A model generated the notes under the pieces. The model was given only the letters and a program-made list of their open reading frames with translations, ran no database searches and had not been told where the DNA came from. 64,000 bases of DNA from Salinimicrobium sp963739625 (lineage in GTDB: Bacteria; Bacteroidota; Bacteroidia; Flavobacteriales; Flavobacteriaceae): assembly GCA_963739625.1 (NCBI GenBank), contig CAVUAU010000010.1, positions 1-64,000 of the forward strand, in the 5' to 3' direction. Position numbers and translations under genes: made by a program. The first letter of the stretch is position 1. Every line of letters starts with the position of its first letter. Shown here one piece after another: positions 44,148 to 52,255 of this stretch.

Positions 44148-46551
44148 TGCTTTTTGTTTTGGTTATAAATTTTTGGATAGCTTGCTCCATAGAACCTGTC
44201 TCCTCATAAAGCTGCATGAGACGACTATTATCAATCCCATCTGTGAGATAAGCGGCATATACCTCGGGAGGTACTTCCAGGCGGAAGATGTTGCTCTCCT
44301 TCCCGATCTTGATAAACATTTCAGTGTATTTCCGGTCTCCCGAAAGATGGTTTCTTATGGATCTCAATTGGTTGAGATCATGAGAAGAAAGGTTCAAACG
44401 CTTCTGCAGCTGATCATAACCTTTTTCGTTGTGTAGACTGTAGATCACCTGGGTGTTCTCCAGAATACTGGCAGAGGTCGCATTCTCAGGAAGCTGGTTG
44501 ATGGATTGCAGGATAATACCAATGGCTCCATTTTGTTTCCTGATGGCCTGGTAATAAAACTCCACGCTCTCGAGCACATTCTCGAACTTCAGCTGTTTGG
44601 CAAATTCATCAAAAAGAATAATCCCCCGCTCACTTCTGTTCTGCCAAACCGTCCTTTGAATGGCTGATTTAATCAACTTGAGCATGACGGACAAAATTTC
44701 TTTGTTGTCCCGTATTTCATCAAGCTCAAAAACGATCAGTCGCTTCTCCTCCAGCCGAAAACTCCGGTCTTCACTGATTTCAAAAAGAAAACTGTAAAGC
44801 CCGTCTCCCACATATTCAGACATGATATGGAGGAAATTTTCTACGCTGAAGTAATCCGGGTGGATCTGAAGTTCTTGTAGTAAGGTGGATTGTCTTTCTG
44901 CTACAAATTTGTAGAAGGTTTCTAAAGAATAGGCTTCTTCCTGTACCTCATAGTAATACCTCAGAATTTTCTTGACAGCCACCTCCCTCGCCTTCTCCAC
45001 TACTTCTCCCGAGGCGTAGAGCTCAAGTAAAAATGTGGAAAGATCTTCCAAATGCTGGGGACTCAGATCTCCCGTACTGCTAATGTAAAATGGATTGATC
45101 CCGAGGTTTTTGCCTTCTTCATATCGAAGGATTAAATGCTCCTGGGGATATAGCTTTGCAAACTTATTATAGGATCCACCAAGGTCAATGATCACCAGCC
45201 TTACTCCCTCTTCAAAATACTGTCTGAGGATGTTGTTGGCCAGAAATGATTTTCCTTCTCCGGTGGGAGCAAAAATGGCAAAGTTCCTGGCTTTGATCCT
45301 CTTCTTTTTTTCATCCCAAACATCCTTAAGAACAGGAATGTTGTACTGCCGATCATTGAAAATGATCCCGCTCTCATCGCTTTTGTAGTTCGAGTTATTG
45401 ATCAGAAGACAAAGCGCATGTTTTAGATCGGTCACATAAAGGTCCTCATCAGAAAAATTGGTGGAGTAGCAAAAAAGACTATTTAAAAAATAACTTTTTC
45501 GCTCCTCTGCCAATGGGTAATAGGGGGTGATATCAAGTTCTTTAAATACTGAACTGATTTTTGAGGCGGTCCTAACCAGGCTCTTTTCATCCTCTCCCCA
45601 ATACACCACATTAAAATGACCCCGAATTACCTGGGAACTTTCATCCCTGTTGATCTTGTTCAGTATATCCCTGATCTTCTCAAGGACTACCTTATTCTGA
45701 CTCCCGAAATTGGTACTTTTCCTGAGCTCCTCAATCCGCTTTTCAAGCTGCTTTCTCCACTTGGTTTTGTCATCCAGATAGATGATCTGGTTCACAACGT
45801 GATTCTCATTGAGGTCCAGACCTAGCCCATCTACAAATCCCTGGTGAAAGACAAAGTCGTCTGAAGTATACCGGTCATTGTTTTTACTCGACTTTACCAG
45901 ATCTCCAAAACACAATTCACTATTTACAGAAAGGATCTCAAAGAGGTTCCTGCCAATTTGAAGATGGGATTTACCTAAAACCATATCTGTGTCAAATTGG
46001 TCATTAAAGCCATTAAAGAATGAAGATGCTAAGCCAAGAATTTCTTTCTCTCCCAGCGGAATGAGCTTGAGTCTCTTACTGTTGTTCAGAAACGAAACAG
46101 ATTCATTCACCGCTCTAATAAATTCCTGCATCTCCTCCCCTAATTCCTCCGGAAGCCTCTTTGAAATCTTTCTAAATGGATTGATATACTTCGAATTGTT
46201 CAAAGCCTTGTTTTTGGGCGAGGTATAAAAGATGAAACTTTGGTGCGCCAGATACTCCCGCCCTTGAAAATAATCCGCGGTAGCCTTGCCCAAAAAAGTT
46301 CCACCAGGTAGTGCCTCAGCAGAGTAGGGCGTTTTTCTATAGACATCCTGCTTGTGAATGACACAACCTGTTGGTAGGGAGCGCAGGGCCTGGTGCCATA
46401 CTCCGTGCAGATCTTCGAAATCTTTTTCTGAAAGAGAATAGACTTCCGGAAGATCCGTGCTATAGCACAAAATCAGATTGCCATTGTTGGCGAACACAAG
46501 ATTGCCTTCAATGTTGATGATAGGATGAGCAGTTGCAACGTTAACCTTCAT
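44098..46551 (-). CDS. traG: Conjugation ATPase TraG (VirB4 family)
   Basis: 817 residues. Walker A is in FAIFAPTGEGKSFLANNILRQYF and Walker B in RGIILFDEFAKQL, followed by the conserved QSINQLP segment where VirB4 ATPases have their glutamine motif. The N-terminal ~400 residues form the VirB3/VirB4-type membrane-associated domain. It powers assembly of the mating apparatus. It overlaps traF by 11 bp and traI by 50 bp. A separate coupling protein is not encoded in the window. Confidence 0.95.
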   Translation of the reverse strand: MKVNVATAHPIINIEGNLVFANNGNLILCYSTDLPEVYSLSEKDFEDLHGVWHQALRSLPTGCVIHKQDVYRKTPYSAEALPGGTFLGKATADYFQGREYLAHQSFIFYTSPKNKALNNSKYINPFRKISKRLPEELGEEMQEFIRAVNESVSFLNNSKRLKLIPLGEKEILGLASSFFNGFNDQFDTDMVLGKSHLQIGRNLFEILSVNSELCFGDLVKSSKNNDRYTSDDFVFHQGFVDGLGLDLNENHVVNQIIYLDDKTKWRKQLEKRIEELRKSTNFGSQNKVVLEKIRDILNKINRDESSQVIRGHFNVVYWGEDEKSLVRTASKISSVFKELDITPYYPLAEERKSYFLNSLFCYSTNFSDEDLYVTDLKHALCLLINNSNYKSDESGIIFNDRQYNIPVLKDVWDEKKKRIKARNFAIFAPTGEGKSFLANNILRQYFEEGVRLVIIDLGGSYNKFAKLYPQEHLILRYEEGKNLGINPFYISSTGDLSPQHLEDLSTFLLELYASGEVVEKAREVAVKKILRYYYEVQEEAYSLETFYKFVAERQSTLLQELQIHPDYFSVENFLHIMSEYVGDGLYSFLFEISEDRSFRLEEKRLIVFELDEIRDNKEILSVMLKLIKSAIQRTVWQNRSERGIILFDEFAKQLKFENVLESVEFYYQAIRKQNGAIGIILQSINQLPENATSASILENTQVIYSLHNEKGYDQLQKRLNLSSHDLNQLRSIRNHLSGDRKYTEMFIKIGKESNIFRLEVPPEVYAAYLTDGIDNSRLMQLYEETGSMEQAIQKFITKTKSNENKSDYPSITGHHEF

Positions 46552-46822
46552 AGCGTAGTCCGGAGGATTTTTTGTTGGAGACCATTGGAGGAAACACCTT
46601 CTGAAAATTCAAAAGGTGTGGCTGCGCAGAAATCCGGGTTAAAAGGAAAAAGAGCCCCAGATTGAAGATGAGAGCTAAAGCAATGACTCCAAGACTAAAG
46701 GAGAAGATCATCACCAGCAAGGAACCAATGATCGATAACATCATCAGGGCAAAAAGACCTATGGGTAGACCATAGATCATTGCCTTTTTCCTGATGTTTC
46801 TATAGACCTCGAACTGCTTCAT
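46541..46822 (-). CDS. traF: Conjugative transposon protein TraF (VirB3-like)
   Basis: 93 residues with two adjacent membrane helices (about 18-38 and 40-62) and the N-terminal QFEVYRNIRKKAMIYGLP segment typical of TraF/VirB3-like proteins. It shares one base with traE and overlaps traG by 11 bp. Confidence 0.88.
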   Translation of the reverse strand: MKQFEVYRNIRKKAMIYGLPIGLFALMMLSIIGSLLVMIFSFSLGVIALALIFNLGLFFLLTRISAQPHLLNFQKVFPPMVSNKKSSGLRYEG

Positions 46823-47109
46823 CAGACTACAATTCCAATGAGGTAGGTGAAAATTCCGACCACAGCCCCGGCGATAAGCACGAATACGAGGACACGAGTA
46901 ATACCCTTTTTGAGATCGGCATTTTCACCAAAGAAATGCCCGGCATTAAAAAGGAAACCTACAAGGAAGATCACTCCCAATATGATGGGAAATACAGCGC
47001 GAATTGTGTCTGCAATGTCTGCGACAGAGTTTTCAATACCTCCTATCTGCGCAAAAGCAGGATAAGAGAACAGTAGCAAACCAAAACTGGCATAAAATGT
47101 TTTTTTCAT
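46822..47109 (-). CDS. traE: Conjugative transposon protein TraE (VirB2-like pilin)
   Basis: 95 residues; signal peptide ending at AFAQ, then two hydrophobic helices (about 38-58 and 72-93) separated by a short charged loop (ENADLKKG). This is the VirB2/TraE pattern of the mating-pilus subunit. It is the first gene of the tra operon; the promoter must lie within the 250 bp upstream. Confidence 0.88.
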   Translation of the reverse strand: MKKTFYASFGLLLFSYPAFAQIGGIENSVADIADTIRAVFPIILGVIFLVGFLFNAGHFFGENADLKKGITRVLVFVLIAGAVVGIFTYLIGIVV

Positions 47110-47356
47110 CGGTTTTTGTTTTAGAATTAATACCGATGATGAAACTATTACAAGACAATGGTGGGAGGCTCTTAAGAGAAGCAGTTTAACTGTTTTCAGA
47201 GCATAGAATTATTCAATTGTCAAAGGAATATCATTTAAGCAAAGAATTATTGAAAAGGATAGCACTTTAGAGGGGAAGAATAAATTAGAAGAAATGAGAG
47301 AATAAGCTGTGAACTTATTATATTAGACCTGTCAAAATTTCAAAAATCCCTACATC
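47110..47356. other. Upstream region of the tra operon
   Basis: About 250 bp between the divergent traE gene and a small plus-strand frame. No operator palindrome of the AACCGTAA kind is present, so the tra genes are not predicted to be in the island regulon. Confidence 0.4.
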
Positions 47357-47503
47357 ATGACATTAAGTGACATACATGAAAAGATAGACGATTTGATAAT
47401 TACAATTAAACAGCACCCTGAAGATCAGGATTGTCTTTTTAATTGTGAAATGGAATTAGCTTATCTCGAAGAATTAAGAGAGGAGATAGAAAACGATATT
47501 TAG
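47357..47503 (+). CDS. Small acidic helical protein, hypothetical
   Basis: 48-residue frame (MTLSDIHEKIDDLIITIKQH ... EELREEIENDI) rich in Glu, Asp, Ile and Leu with amphipathic helical periodicity. It lies on the opposite strand between the tra operon and the outer-membrane protein gene. No family is recognised. Codon composition looks coding, but no clear ribosome site is seen, which is common in Bacteroidota. Confidence 0.5.
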   Translation: MTLSDIHEKIDDLIITIKQHPEDQDCLFNCEMELAYLEELREEIENDI

Positions 47504-47654
47504 CAAGGCTTCTTTGTGATCAAAGTCTTTTCGGCAGGTTACTTTTTGTTGACCTGCTAAGGTCATGTTGTCTAATTGAAATGAAAATGTTTGACTCCTA
47601 AAATAAGAACCGATGGCTTATCCCGGTTTCTCTATCCCTTGGGAAAGCTGGTCG

Positions 47655-47801
47655 TCATTCTCGGGAGTACTTGTAATATTCTGGTTCATATTTTTTCCAA
47701 TCACGGAAATTTTCTTCTCCGACTTCAAAATCCCGAAGGAGCCTCATAATGAGCATTTGACCGGCACAAAGGTCCTCGAGATGCTGCCGTACGTGTTCCC
47801 T
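47655..47801 (-). pseudogene. Remnant paralogue of the 48797-49168 gene
   Basis: The minus strand encodes REHVRQHLEDLCAGQMLIM followed by RLLRDFEVGEENFRDWKKYEPEYYK and a stop. This matches the C-terminus of the intact gene at 48797 (REHVRQHLEDLAVGSMMIMS, VMRDFEVEKGTFKDWNAYDPVYYK). Upstream in the same frame a TAA occurs within about 35 bp and the similarity stops, so only the last ~48 codons survive. The plus-strand frame over this stretch is a shadow. Confidence 0.7.
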
Positions 47802-47906
47802 GAGGACCGGGAAAGCATCAGGAAATACTTAAACAGAACTGGCCTACCACCCGCAATGGAGGGAAGAAATAAGCCAGGAGCTTTAAGAAACTTTGCAGAA
47901 GCTGGC

Positions 47907-48542
47907 TTAAAAGCAATACTCTAATCCTAAGTTAATGACCGAGCTGCTTACCATATTTTCTCTTTTTACAAGTCCCAGAAAGTACCTTGTACTAATTTTG
48001 AAAGAGGAATTCAGATTTACCCCCAGACCACCTGCAACTCCTGCATCATATCTATCTGTCAATGAAGCCTCAGTCTCTTGCATTCCTGAAGGAACTTCTT
48101 CTACTTCTTCTTTTCTACTTATAATATAACCCAGCTGTGGCCCTGCCTCCAAAAAAAGGCTTCGAAAAAAGAAATAACGAAACATTACCGGTAGATCCAG
48201 AACGGATTCTGTAATAGTAGCCTTATATCGAAATCCATCCCGGGCCATTGGATCGCTTATAAAAATTTCTCCTGTTTGAAGCCCCCCCGGTCTGTGGGAA
48301 AAAACAAGTTCAGGCTGCAGTTCAAATTTTGGAGATAAATTGAAATTAGCAAAACCTCCGAGATAGAATCCTGTTTTTGTTTCGTAATCAAAACCGGAAC
48401 CTCCATTCTCGTCCAGCCTGTCTACGTAGGTAACTGCAGATATCCCTGCTTTTGCTCCCCAATTTCTAGATGTTTCCTGTGCCTCAGCACTAAAAATCGC
48501 ACAACACAAAGCGCTCATGGCGATCAAAATTACCTTTTCCAT
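47907..48542 (-). CDS. Outer-membrane beta-barrel protein (PorT-like)
   Basis: 211 residues; signal peptide ending at AEAQ. The rest shows alternating strands and turns of an 8-stranded barrel (WGAKAGISAVTYV, KFELQPELVFSHRPGG, VLDLPVMFRYFFFRSLFLEAGPQLGYIIS, FKISTRYFLGLV) and ends in a terminal Phe (GLEYCF) as expected for outer-membrane insertion. Similar barrels are generic in Bacteroidota; in this setting it might serve the mating apparatus in the place of TraO, but this is uncertain. Confidence 0.85.
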   Translation of the reverse strand: MEKVILIAMSALCCAIFSAEAQETSRNWGAKAGISAVTYVDRLDENGGSGFDYETKTGFYLGGFANFNLSPKFELQPELVFSHRPGGLQTGEIFISDPMARDGFRYKATITESVLDLPVMFRYFFFRSLFLEAGPQLGYIISRKEEVEEVPSGMQETEASLTDRYDAGVAGGLGVNLNSSFKISTRYFLGLVKRENMVSSSVINLGLEYCF

Positions 48543-48702
48543 AAGTTGGTTTTATCGTTAAAACGGCGCTGTAGGGAGCGTTCGAATATACTAATTAACT
48601 TTTCTTTAAGGAAGATACACGGGTATTTTTGTGGAAAAATTTCTGGATCAATATGTTCCTCAGAAAAACAATTTAGGGATGGATCTCAATTTCTTAAACA
48701 AA

Positions 48703-48723
48703 AAGTCCCCGAAATGGGGACTT
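48703..48723 (-). terminator. Intrinsic terminator for the 48797-49168 gene
   Basis: Perfect 8-bp stem AAGTCCCC/GGGGACTT with a 5-nt loop, followed on the minus strand by a run of T. It lies about 75 bp beyond the stop of the minus-strand gene and ends the replication or nuclease operon. Confidence 0.8.
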
Positions 48724-48796
48724 CTGACTAACAAATAATTAAACCGGCAATTTTTATATTCTTAAAACCAAAAAAGCTGAAAAATTGCCTCCGACC

Positions 48797-49168
48797 TTAT
48801 TTACTCTTGTAGTAGACAGGATCATACGCGTTCCAATCTTTGAAAGTCCCCTTCTCTACCTCAAAGTCTCGCATTACGCTCATGATCATCATACTTCCCA
48901 CCGCCAGGTCTTCAAGATGTTGCCTTACATGCTCTCTCAAACAGCTCCTCCAAGACTGCTTTTCTCCACTGTACCACGATTTCCTAAGGAAGACATTCTC
49001 CTCCCAATCCGTTATAATGCTCGTAATATGCAATTCTATCTGGGAACCGGAGCCTAACCTTTTGCCGGTATAATAAAAGTCATACTCTACCCCTCTAATG
49101 CTTTCCTCAATATTCTCCTTCGGATGATAATCCTTCCTCCCGCGTTCTTGTAATTTTGGTCCATTCAT
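48797..49168 (-). CDS. Conjugative-element hypothetical protein
   Basis: 123 residues from the ATG at 49168; an in-frame ATG at 49285 would add a hydrophobic stretch but overlaps the nuclease gene by 65 bp. The protein is mixed alpha/beta (GVEYDFYYTGKRLGSGSQIELHITSII) with a C-terminal helical part (LREHVRQHLEDLAVGSMMIMS, VMRDFEV). A broken second copy lies at 47655. No family is recognised, and it is the last gene of the group starting at 51.9 kb. Confidence 0.72.
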   Translation of the reverse strand: MNGPKLQERGRKDYHPKENIEESIRGVEYDFYYTGKRLGSGSQIELHITSIITDWEENVFLRKSWYSGEKQSWRSCLREHVRQHLEDLAVGSMMIMSVMRDFEVEKGTFKDWNAYDPVYYKSK

Positions 49169-49220
49169 AATATGGAATTTTTCCAATACAAAGTAAGGCT
49201 TTATTAGGAATATTTCCAAC

Positions 49221-50330
49221 TTATATTTCAATCCATATAAGAGGATGGCCACTAGCCTGTTGCCTTTCTGAATGAACTGTTTCATAGCAATTCCACTGCC
49301 CTCTATTTGAAGGAAATATTCCTTTTCTGTTGAGCCCGGAGTCCTTTATCACCTTGAACAACTCAGGAGAAATCATCATGTAATCCTGCTGACGAAGGTT
49401 CACTCCTAATCTATAGGCTCCCAGGCTAAAATAGCCGGCATCTTTGCCCAGATCCAGATCCACGTTGAAGCTCTGATGTCTCTTTACATCAAGAAGATCT
49501 GTCTCCCGAATCAATGGACTAACAGAATGGCAAAAAGAAGGTGCATTGAAGGTTCCTGCAACTACAATGGCGGTATGACCTTCTCTCCTCCTTTCATTGT
49601 AGATCTCTTTTAATTTTTCACTCTGTAACCGTCGTCTATCATCGCTATAGGATTTCTCCAGTTGTTGATCCTCTAGATGGCTCGTCAGAACCAGAATTTT
49701 CTCACCCTTTGGTCCATGAATCAAATACTCCTGAAAATCTTTATCAAATGACCTCCCGTTAGTTTCCCAAGCATTGCAGTGAGATCTTATAGATGTTATT
49801 GTAAAACCTTCTTTTAGCAGCAGGGCTATTTCACGGCCCTTGTTGTCATTTCCACACATCAGGGAGATCTCCTTGAATTGCTGATTCTTTGGCAGGAATT
49901 GTTCATTAAAATCGAGCAGGCTTTGCCTGTCTTCCACCTCCTGCATGATCAGGATGTTCGGATTTGCCTCAGCAATTACCTTTGCTTTATTCTCGACAGC
50001 AGCGGTAGATATAGGATTGGAATTCACTTTAATCCACCCACTCCAGTTATTCCAGGGACCGGCCTTTTCCTCTTCTTTAAAAGTCTTTTTTTTCAGGTAG
50101 AGCTCTCCCGCTTTTCTTCGCATTACTGCATAGGGTTCGGAGGCAGACTTATGAAATCCAAGAAGAAAGGAAAGCTCTCTCATTCTGCGGAGTTCATTTT
50201 CTCCCTTGGAGCCGGATAAAAGTTGCTCGAATTCTTCCAGCCATAGATGAATCGAATCATTCAGGCTTCTTTTTATCAATTCCCTATCACGATAGAATAG
50301 GTTTTCCACATTGTAAACTGCTATTTTCAT
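49221..50330 (-). CDS. Endonuclease/exonuclease/phosphatase-fold protein, altered active site
   Basis: 369 residues with the EEP (DNase I-like) fold: VYNVENLF at the N-terminus, the metal-ligand Glu in ILIMQEVED, NDNKGREIALLL and VLTSHLEDQQ. Two later motifs differ from the family: the expected GDFN is AGTFNAP (about residue 258, Asp replaced by Thr) and the expected SDH is SGHPLIW (about residue 363, Asp replaced by Gly). These Asp residues take part in catalysis in APE1 and DNase I, so the protein may be inactive or act differently. It lies 12 bp after the helicase-loader gene. Confidence 0.85.
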   Translation of the reverse strand: MKIAVYNVENLFYRDRELIKRSLNDSIHLWLEEFEQLLSGSKGENELRRMRELSFLLGFHKSASEPYAVMRRKAGELYLKKKTFKEEEKAGPWNNWSGWIKVNSNPISTAAVENKAKVIAEANPNILIMQEVEDRQSLLDFNEQFLPKNQQFKEISLMCGNDNKGREIALLLKEGFTITSIRSHCNAWETNGRSFDKDFQEYLIHGPKGEKILVLTSHLEDQQLEKSYSDDRRRLQSEKLKEIYNERRREGHTAIVVAGTFNAPSFCHSVSPLIRETDLLDVKRHQSFNVDLDLGKDAGYFSLGAYRLGVNLRQQDYMMISPELFKVIKDSGLNRKGIFPSNRGQWNCYETVHSERQQASGHPLIWIEI

Positions 50331-50342
50331 AATGGTTTGATT

Positions 50343-50999
50343 TTAAATTCTTTTGTCTTTTGCTTTTTCATTGAAGGAAACCAGGTTAAAGAGCTGTCGC
50401 ATCCTGCTCCGAACACGCTCCCCATATCGATTTTCCAATTCACTTGCACTTAAGTTGGTTGTAACGTGTGTCTTTACCTTATGCCTCAGGAAGAGGTCAT
50501 GCCGTGATAAGAGAATTTCCCCCATAACCTCGCAGGACTGGCCGAAAAATTTTCCTTCTGGTTCTACTCCTAGATCATCGAAACAGAAGTAACCACTGTT
50601 GCCGTAATCTTCCACTGTTTTGTAACCAATATGATTGAATCCGAAGGTGATGTTCCGGGCCGAAACCACCTCATAAGGCCGCTGCAACGGCACAATGAAC
50701 TTCATCAGTTTCATCAGGGAAGTCTTACCGCAACCAACGGGGCCGGTAAGTAAAATTCCCTTTGAGATATCCATCCCCATTTTTTCGCACTTCTCTGCAT
50801 CCTGAATAAAATAATTACTCAGCCTGTAGAGGATTTCCCGGTCCTCCTCAAAAATCCTGAACTTCTTTCCGAACATCAGTTTTCCCTTGGCCTCCAGGTA
50901 AATGAGAATCTTCGGAAAATCATAGAAGACATGCTTTCCCCTCTTTTGGCCCAGGCAAAAAGTCACTCCGCCTTCCCTGATCTCAAAGTGGCTCTCCAT
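50343..50999 (-). CDS. DnaC/IstB-like AAA+ ATPase (helicase loader)
   Basis: 218 residues. Walker A GILLTGPVGCGKTSLMKLM (about residues 72-90), Walker B YFCFDDLG (about 138-145), sensor VKTHVTTNLSASELENRYGERVRSRMRQLFNLV with the arginine-finger region. This is the DnaC/phage replication ATPase pattern. It overlaps the 3' end of the initiator-like gene by 17 bp, as lambda O and P are paired, so a helicase-loading role at an element origin is likely. Confidence 0.88.
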   Translation of the reverse strand: MESHFEIREGGVTFCLGQKRGKHVFYDFPKILIYLEAKGKLMFGKKFRIFEEDREILYRLSNYFIQDAEKCEKMGMDISKGILLTGPVGCGKTSLMKLMKFIVPLQRPYEVVSARNITFGFNHIGYKTVEDYGNSGYFCFDDLGVEPEGKFFGQSCEVMGEILLSRHDLFLRHKVKTHVTTNLSASELENRYGERVRSRMRQLFNLVSFNEKAKDKRI

Positions 51000-51666
51000 A
51001 ATTTTTTGATTTTATGGTTTTTAGATGATCTGAACCCGAAGCTTTTCTAGGGGAGGTCTTGAATTCAGCTGAACTCAGGATCCATTTTTCTGCAGCGGCT
51101 GTCCAATCAACAATTTTAAGTTTACCTCCATACTGCCAGCCAACGGCTTGGTAATGATTGAAAAATTTTCTGGCCTCGGTGCTGCTCTTCTTTTTTTCAT
51201 TAAAAAAATCAATGACTTGTGATTCTGAGGGTGGGTGTTTTACAATAGTTTTTTCTTTTTGTTTACTACTGTTTTTATAAGATACCACAGCTCTTATCAC
51301 TTCTTGTGCAGCACTTTTATCACGACCTTTATCACTACTTCTATCATCAGTTATATCACCAGTCCTATCATAAGTTATATCAAAAGTGATACACCTTACC
51401 CTGCTGCTTTTAAAGGGGTTGTTTGTGGGGTAGTACACGATGTACTTCTTTTTGTGAAGCTGAAGCAGAACACGATGATAGGTGTTGGCTGAACCAATCT
51501 TTGACAACTTCATTAACTCTTCCCGGTTGATGTAAATAACAGCAGCAAATCGACTGATATTCCAGACTTGAAACAACGCGAGATACAAACTGATATGAGT
51601 AGGATTCAGCGAAGGGTCAGCAGCAAATCTCCTGCATACAGCATTGAGATGCTGGATGTAATTCAT
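50983..51666 (-). CDS. Replication initiator-like protein with internal iterons
   Basis: 227 residues. The N-terminal ~95 residues form a winged-helix domain (LNPTHISLYLALFQVWNISRF, INREELMKLSKIGSANTYHRVLLQLHKKKYI) like phage and plasmid replication initiators. A low-complexity linker (about residues 95-117) of tetrapeptides with Asp at the third position (TYDR, TGDI, TDDR, SSDK, GRDK) is encoded by six tandem 12-bp DNA repeats. A helical C-terminus follows. With the downstream DnaC-like ATPase it resembles the lambda O/P organisation, in which the origin iterons lie inside the initiator gene. Confidence 0.78.
   Translation of the reverse strand: MNYIQHLNAVCRRFAADPSLNPTHISLYLALFQVWNISRFAAVIYINREELMKLSKIGSANTYHRVLLQLHKKKYIVYYPTNNPFKSSRVRCITFDITYDRTGDITDDRSSDKGRDKSAAQEVIRAVVSYKNSSKQKEKTIVKHPPSESQVIDFFNEKKKSSTEARKFFNHYQAVGWQYGGKLKIVDWTAAAEKWILSSAEFKTSPRKASGSDHLKTIKSKNYGEPL
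51316..51387. repeat. Six tandem 12-bp repeats, iteron-like (possible origin)
   Basis: Units in order on the plus strand: TTTATCACGACC, TTTATCACTACT, TCTATCATCAGT, TATATCACCAGT, CCTATCATAAGT, TATATCAAAAGT. All six share TATCA at the same offset. They are in phase with the tetrapeptide repeat of the protein. The location within an initiator gene next to a helicase-loader gene fits a vegetative origin; a simple protein linker repeat is the alternative. Confidence 0.65.
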
Positions 51667-51677
51667 GAGAATTCGCT

Positions 51678-51950
51678 TTAAGAAAATTTCACCTTGTTCT
51701 CCTCCAGAACTCTGTCAATTTCAGTTGCTTCATAATAGATAAGTCCACCAATCTTGGTGTAGGGAATGGTTCCGTTGATCCTCAAGGTCTGCAATGTGCC
51801 GGGGCTGATCTTGAGCATTTCCATCACCTCTGATGACTTCAACCATCTCTTAGGCGAGGAAACATTGTTGTTCAAAAATTCCTTTAGGTCCTCAAGCAGT
51901 TCCATTTTGAACTCTTTTAGGTCTTCTGTGGTAACAATTGATGTTGGCAT
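51678..51950 (-). CDS. Helix-turn-helix protein (excisionase/HTH_17 type)
   Basis: 90 residues. An N-terminal coiled segment (TTEDLKEFKMELLEDLKEFLNN) precedes a MerR/excisionase-like winged helix (KRWLKSSEVMEMLKISPGTLQTLRINGTIPYTKIGGLIYYEATEIDRVLEEN). Such proteins are frequent next to replication or excision genes of Bacteroidota conjugative elements and may act as a recombination directionality factor or operon regulator. It lies 11 bp upstream of the initiator gene and heads this gene group. Confidence 0.9.
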   Translation of the reverse strand: MPTSIVTTEDLKEFKMELLEDLKEFLNNNVSSPKRWLKSSEVMEMLKISPGTLQTLRINGTIPYTKIGGLIYYEATEIDRVLEENKVKFS

Positions 51951-51976
51951 AATGTTTTGTTTTTATGCACCTCCAT

Positions 51977-52114
51977 ATGAAGGCATTTGTTATTGATACC
52001 ACCAAAGTTGACCAAACATCAAAAGATCTTTTCACAAGAGGTTTCGTAGTACGAGAAGATTTAACAGAACCAGATGACTTTAAGCCATTTTCTTTAGAAA
52101 AAGAAAAGCTCTAA
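51977..52114 (+). CDS. Possible small protein, 45 residues
   Basis: Frame MKAFVIDTTKVDQTSKDLFT ... DDFKPFSLEKEKL, divergent from the HTH gene. No family is recognised. The residue mix looks coding-like, but it overlaps the region of TTTCGTA-type palindromes, so it may be a chance frame in a regulatory region. Confidence 0.35.
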   Translation: MKAFVIDTTKVDQTSKDLFTRGFVVREDLTEPDDFKPFSLEKEKL

Positions 52115-52160
52115 ATATGGAATTGACAGGTTTCGAAATTTAAAGAAGAAAAAAGAGGTT

Positions 52161-52176
52161 TTTCGTAGTTACGAAA
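52161..52176. promoter_or_regulatory. Palindrome TTTCGTAGTTACGAAA
   Basis: Perfect 7-2-7 inverted repeat. A related near-palindrome, TTTCGTAGTACGAGAA, occurs about 120 bp to the left (from 52042). Both lie between the divergent HTH and RteC-side genes and could be operators or recombination-protein sites. Confidence 0.4.
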
Positions 52177-52255
52177 GACTCCGAAAAAAGGAGGAAGTCC
52201 TTCCGGCTGAACAACCCTAAAATGTTCATCCCGATGAAAATCCTCCTGGTAAAAA

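Noticed and set aside
47613..47924. Plus-strand frame of 103 residues
   Set aside because: It is the antisense of a recognisable remnant of the 48797-49168 gene on the minus strand, so it is a shadow.
48283..48289. C7 run in the outer-membrane protein gene as a phase-variation tract
   Set aside because: It is shorter than the G10 tracts and within the range expected by chance in a GC-containing codon context.
51292..51390. CRISPR array
   Set aside because: The 12-bp units are contiguous without spacers and lie within a coding frame; no cas gene is present.
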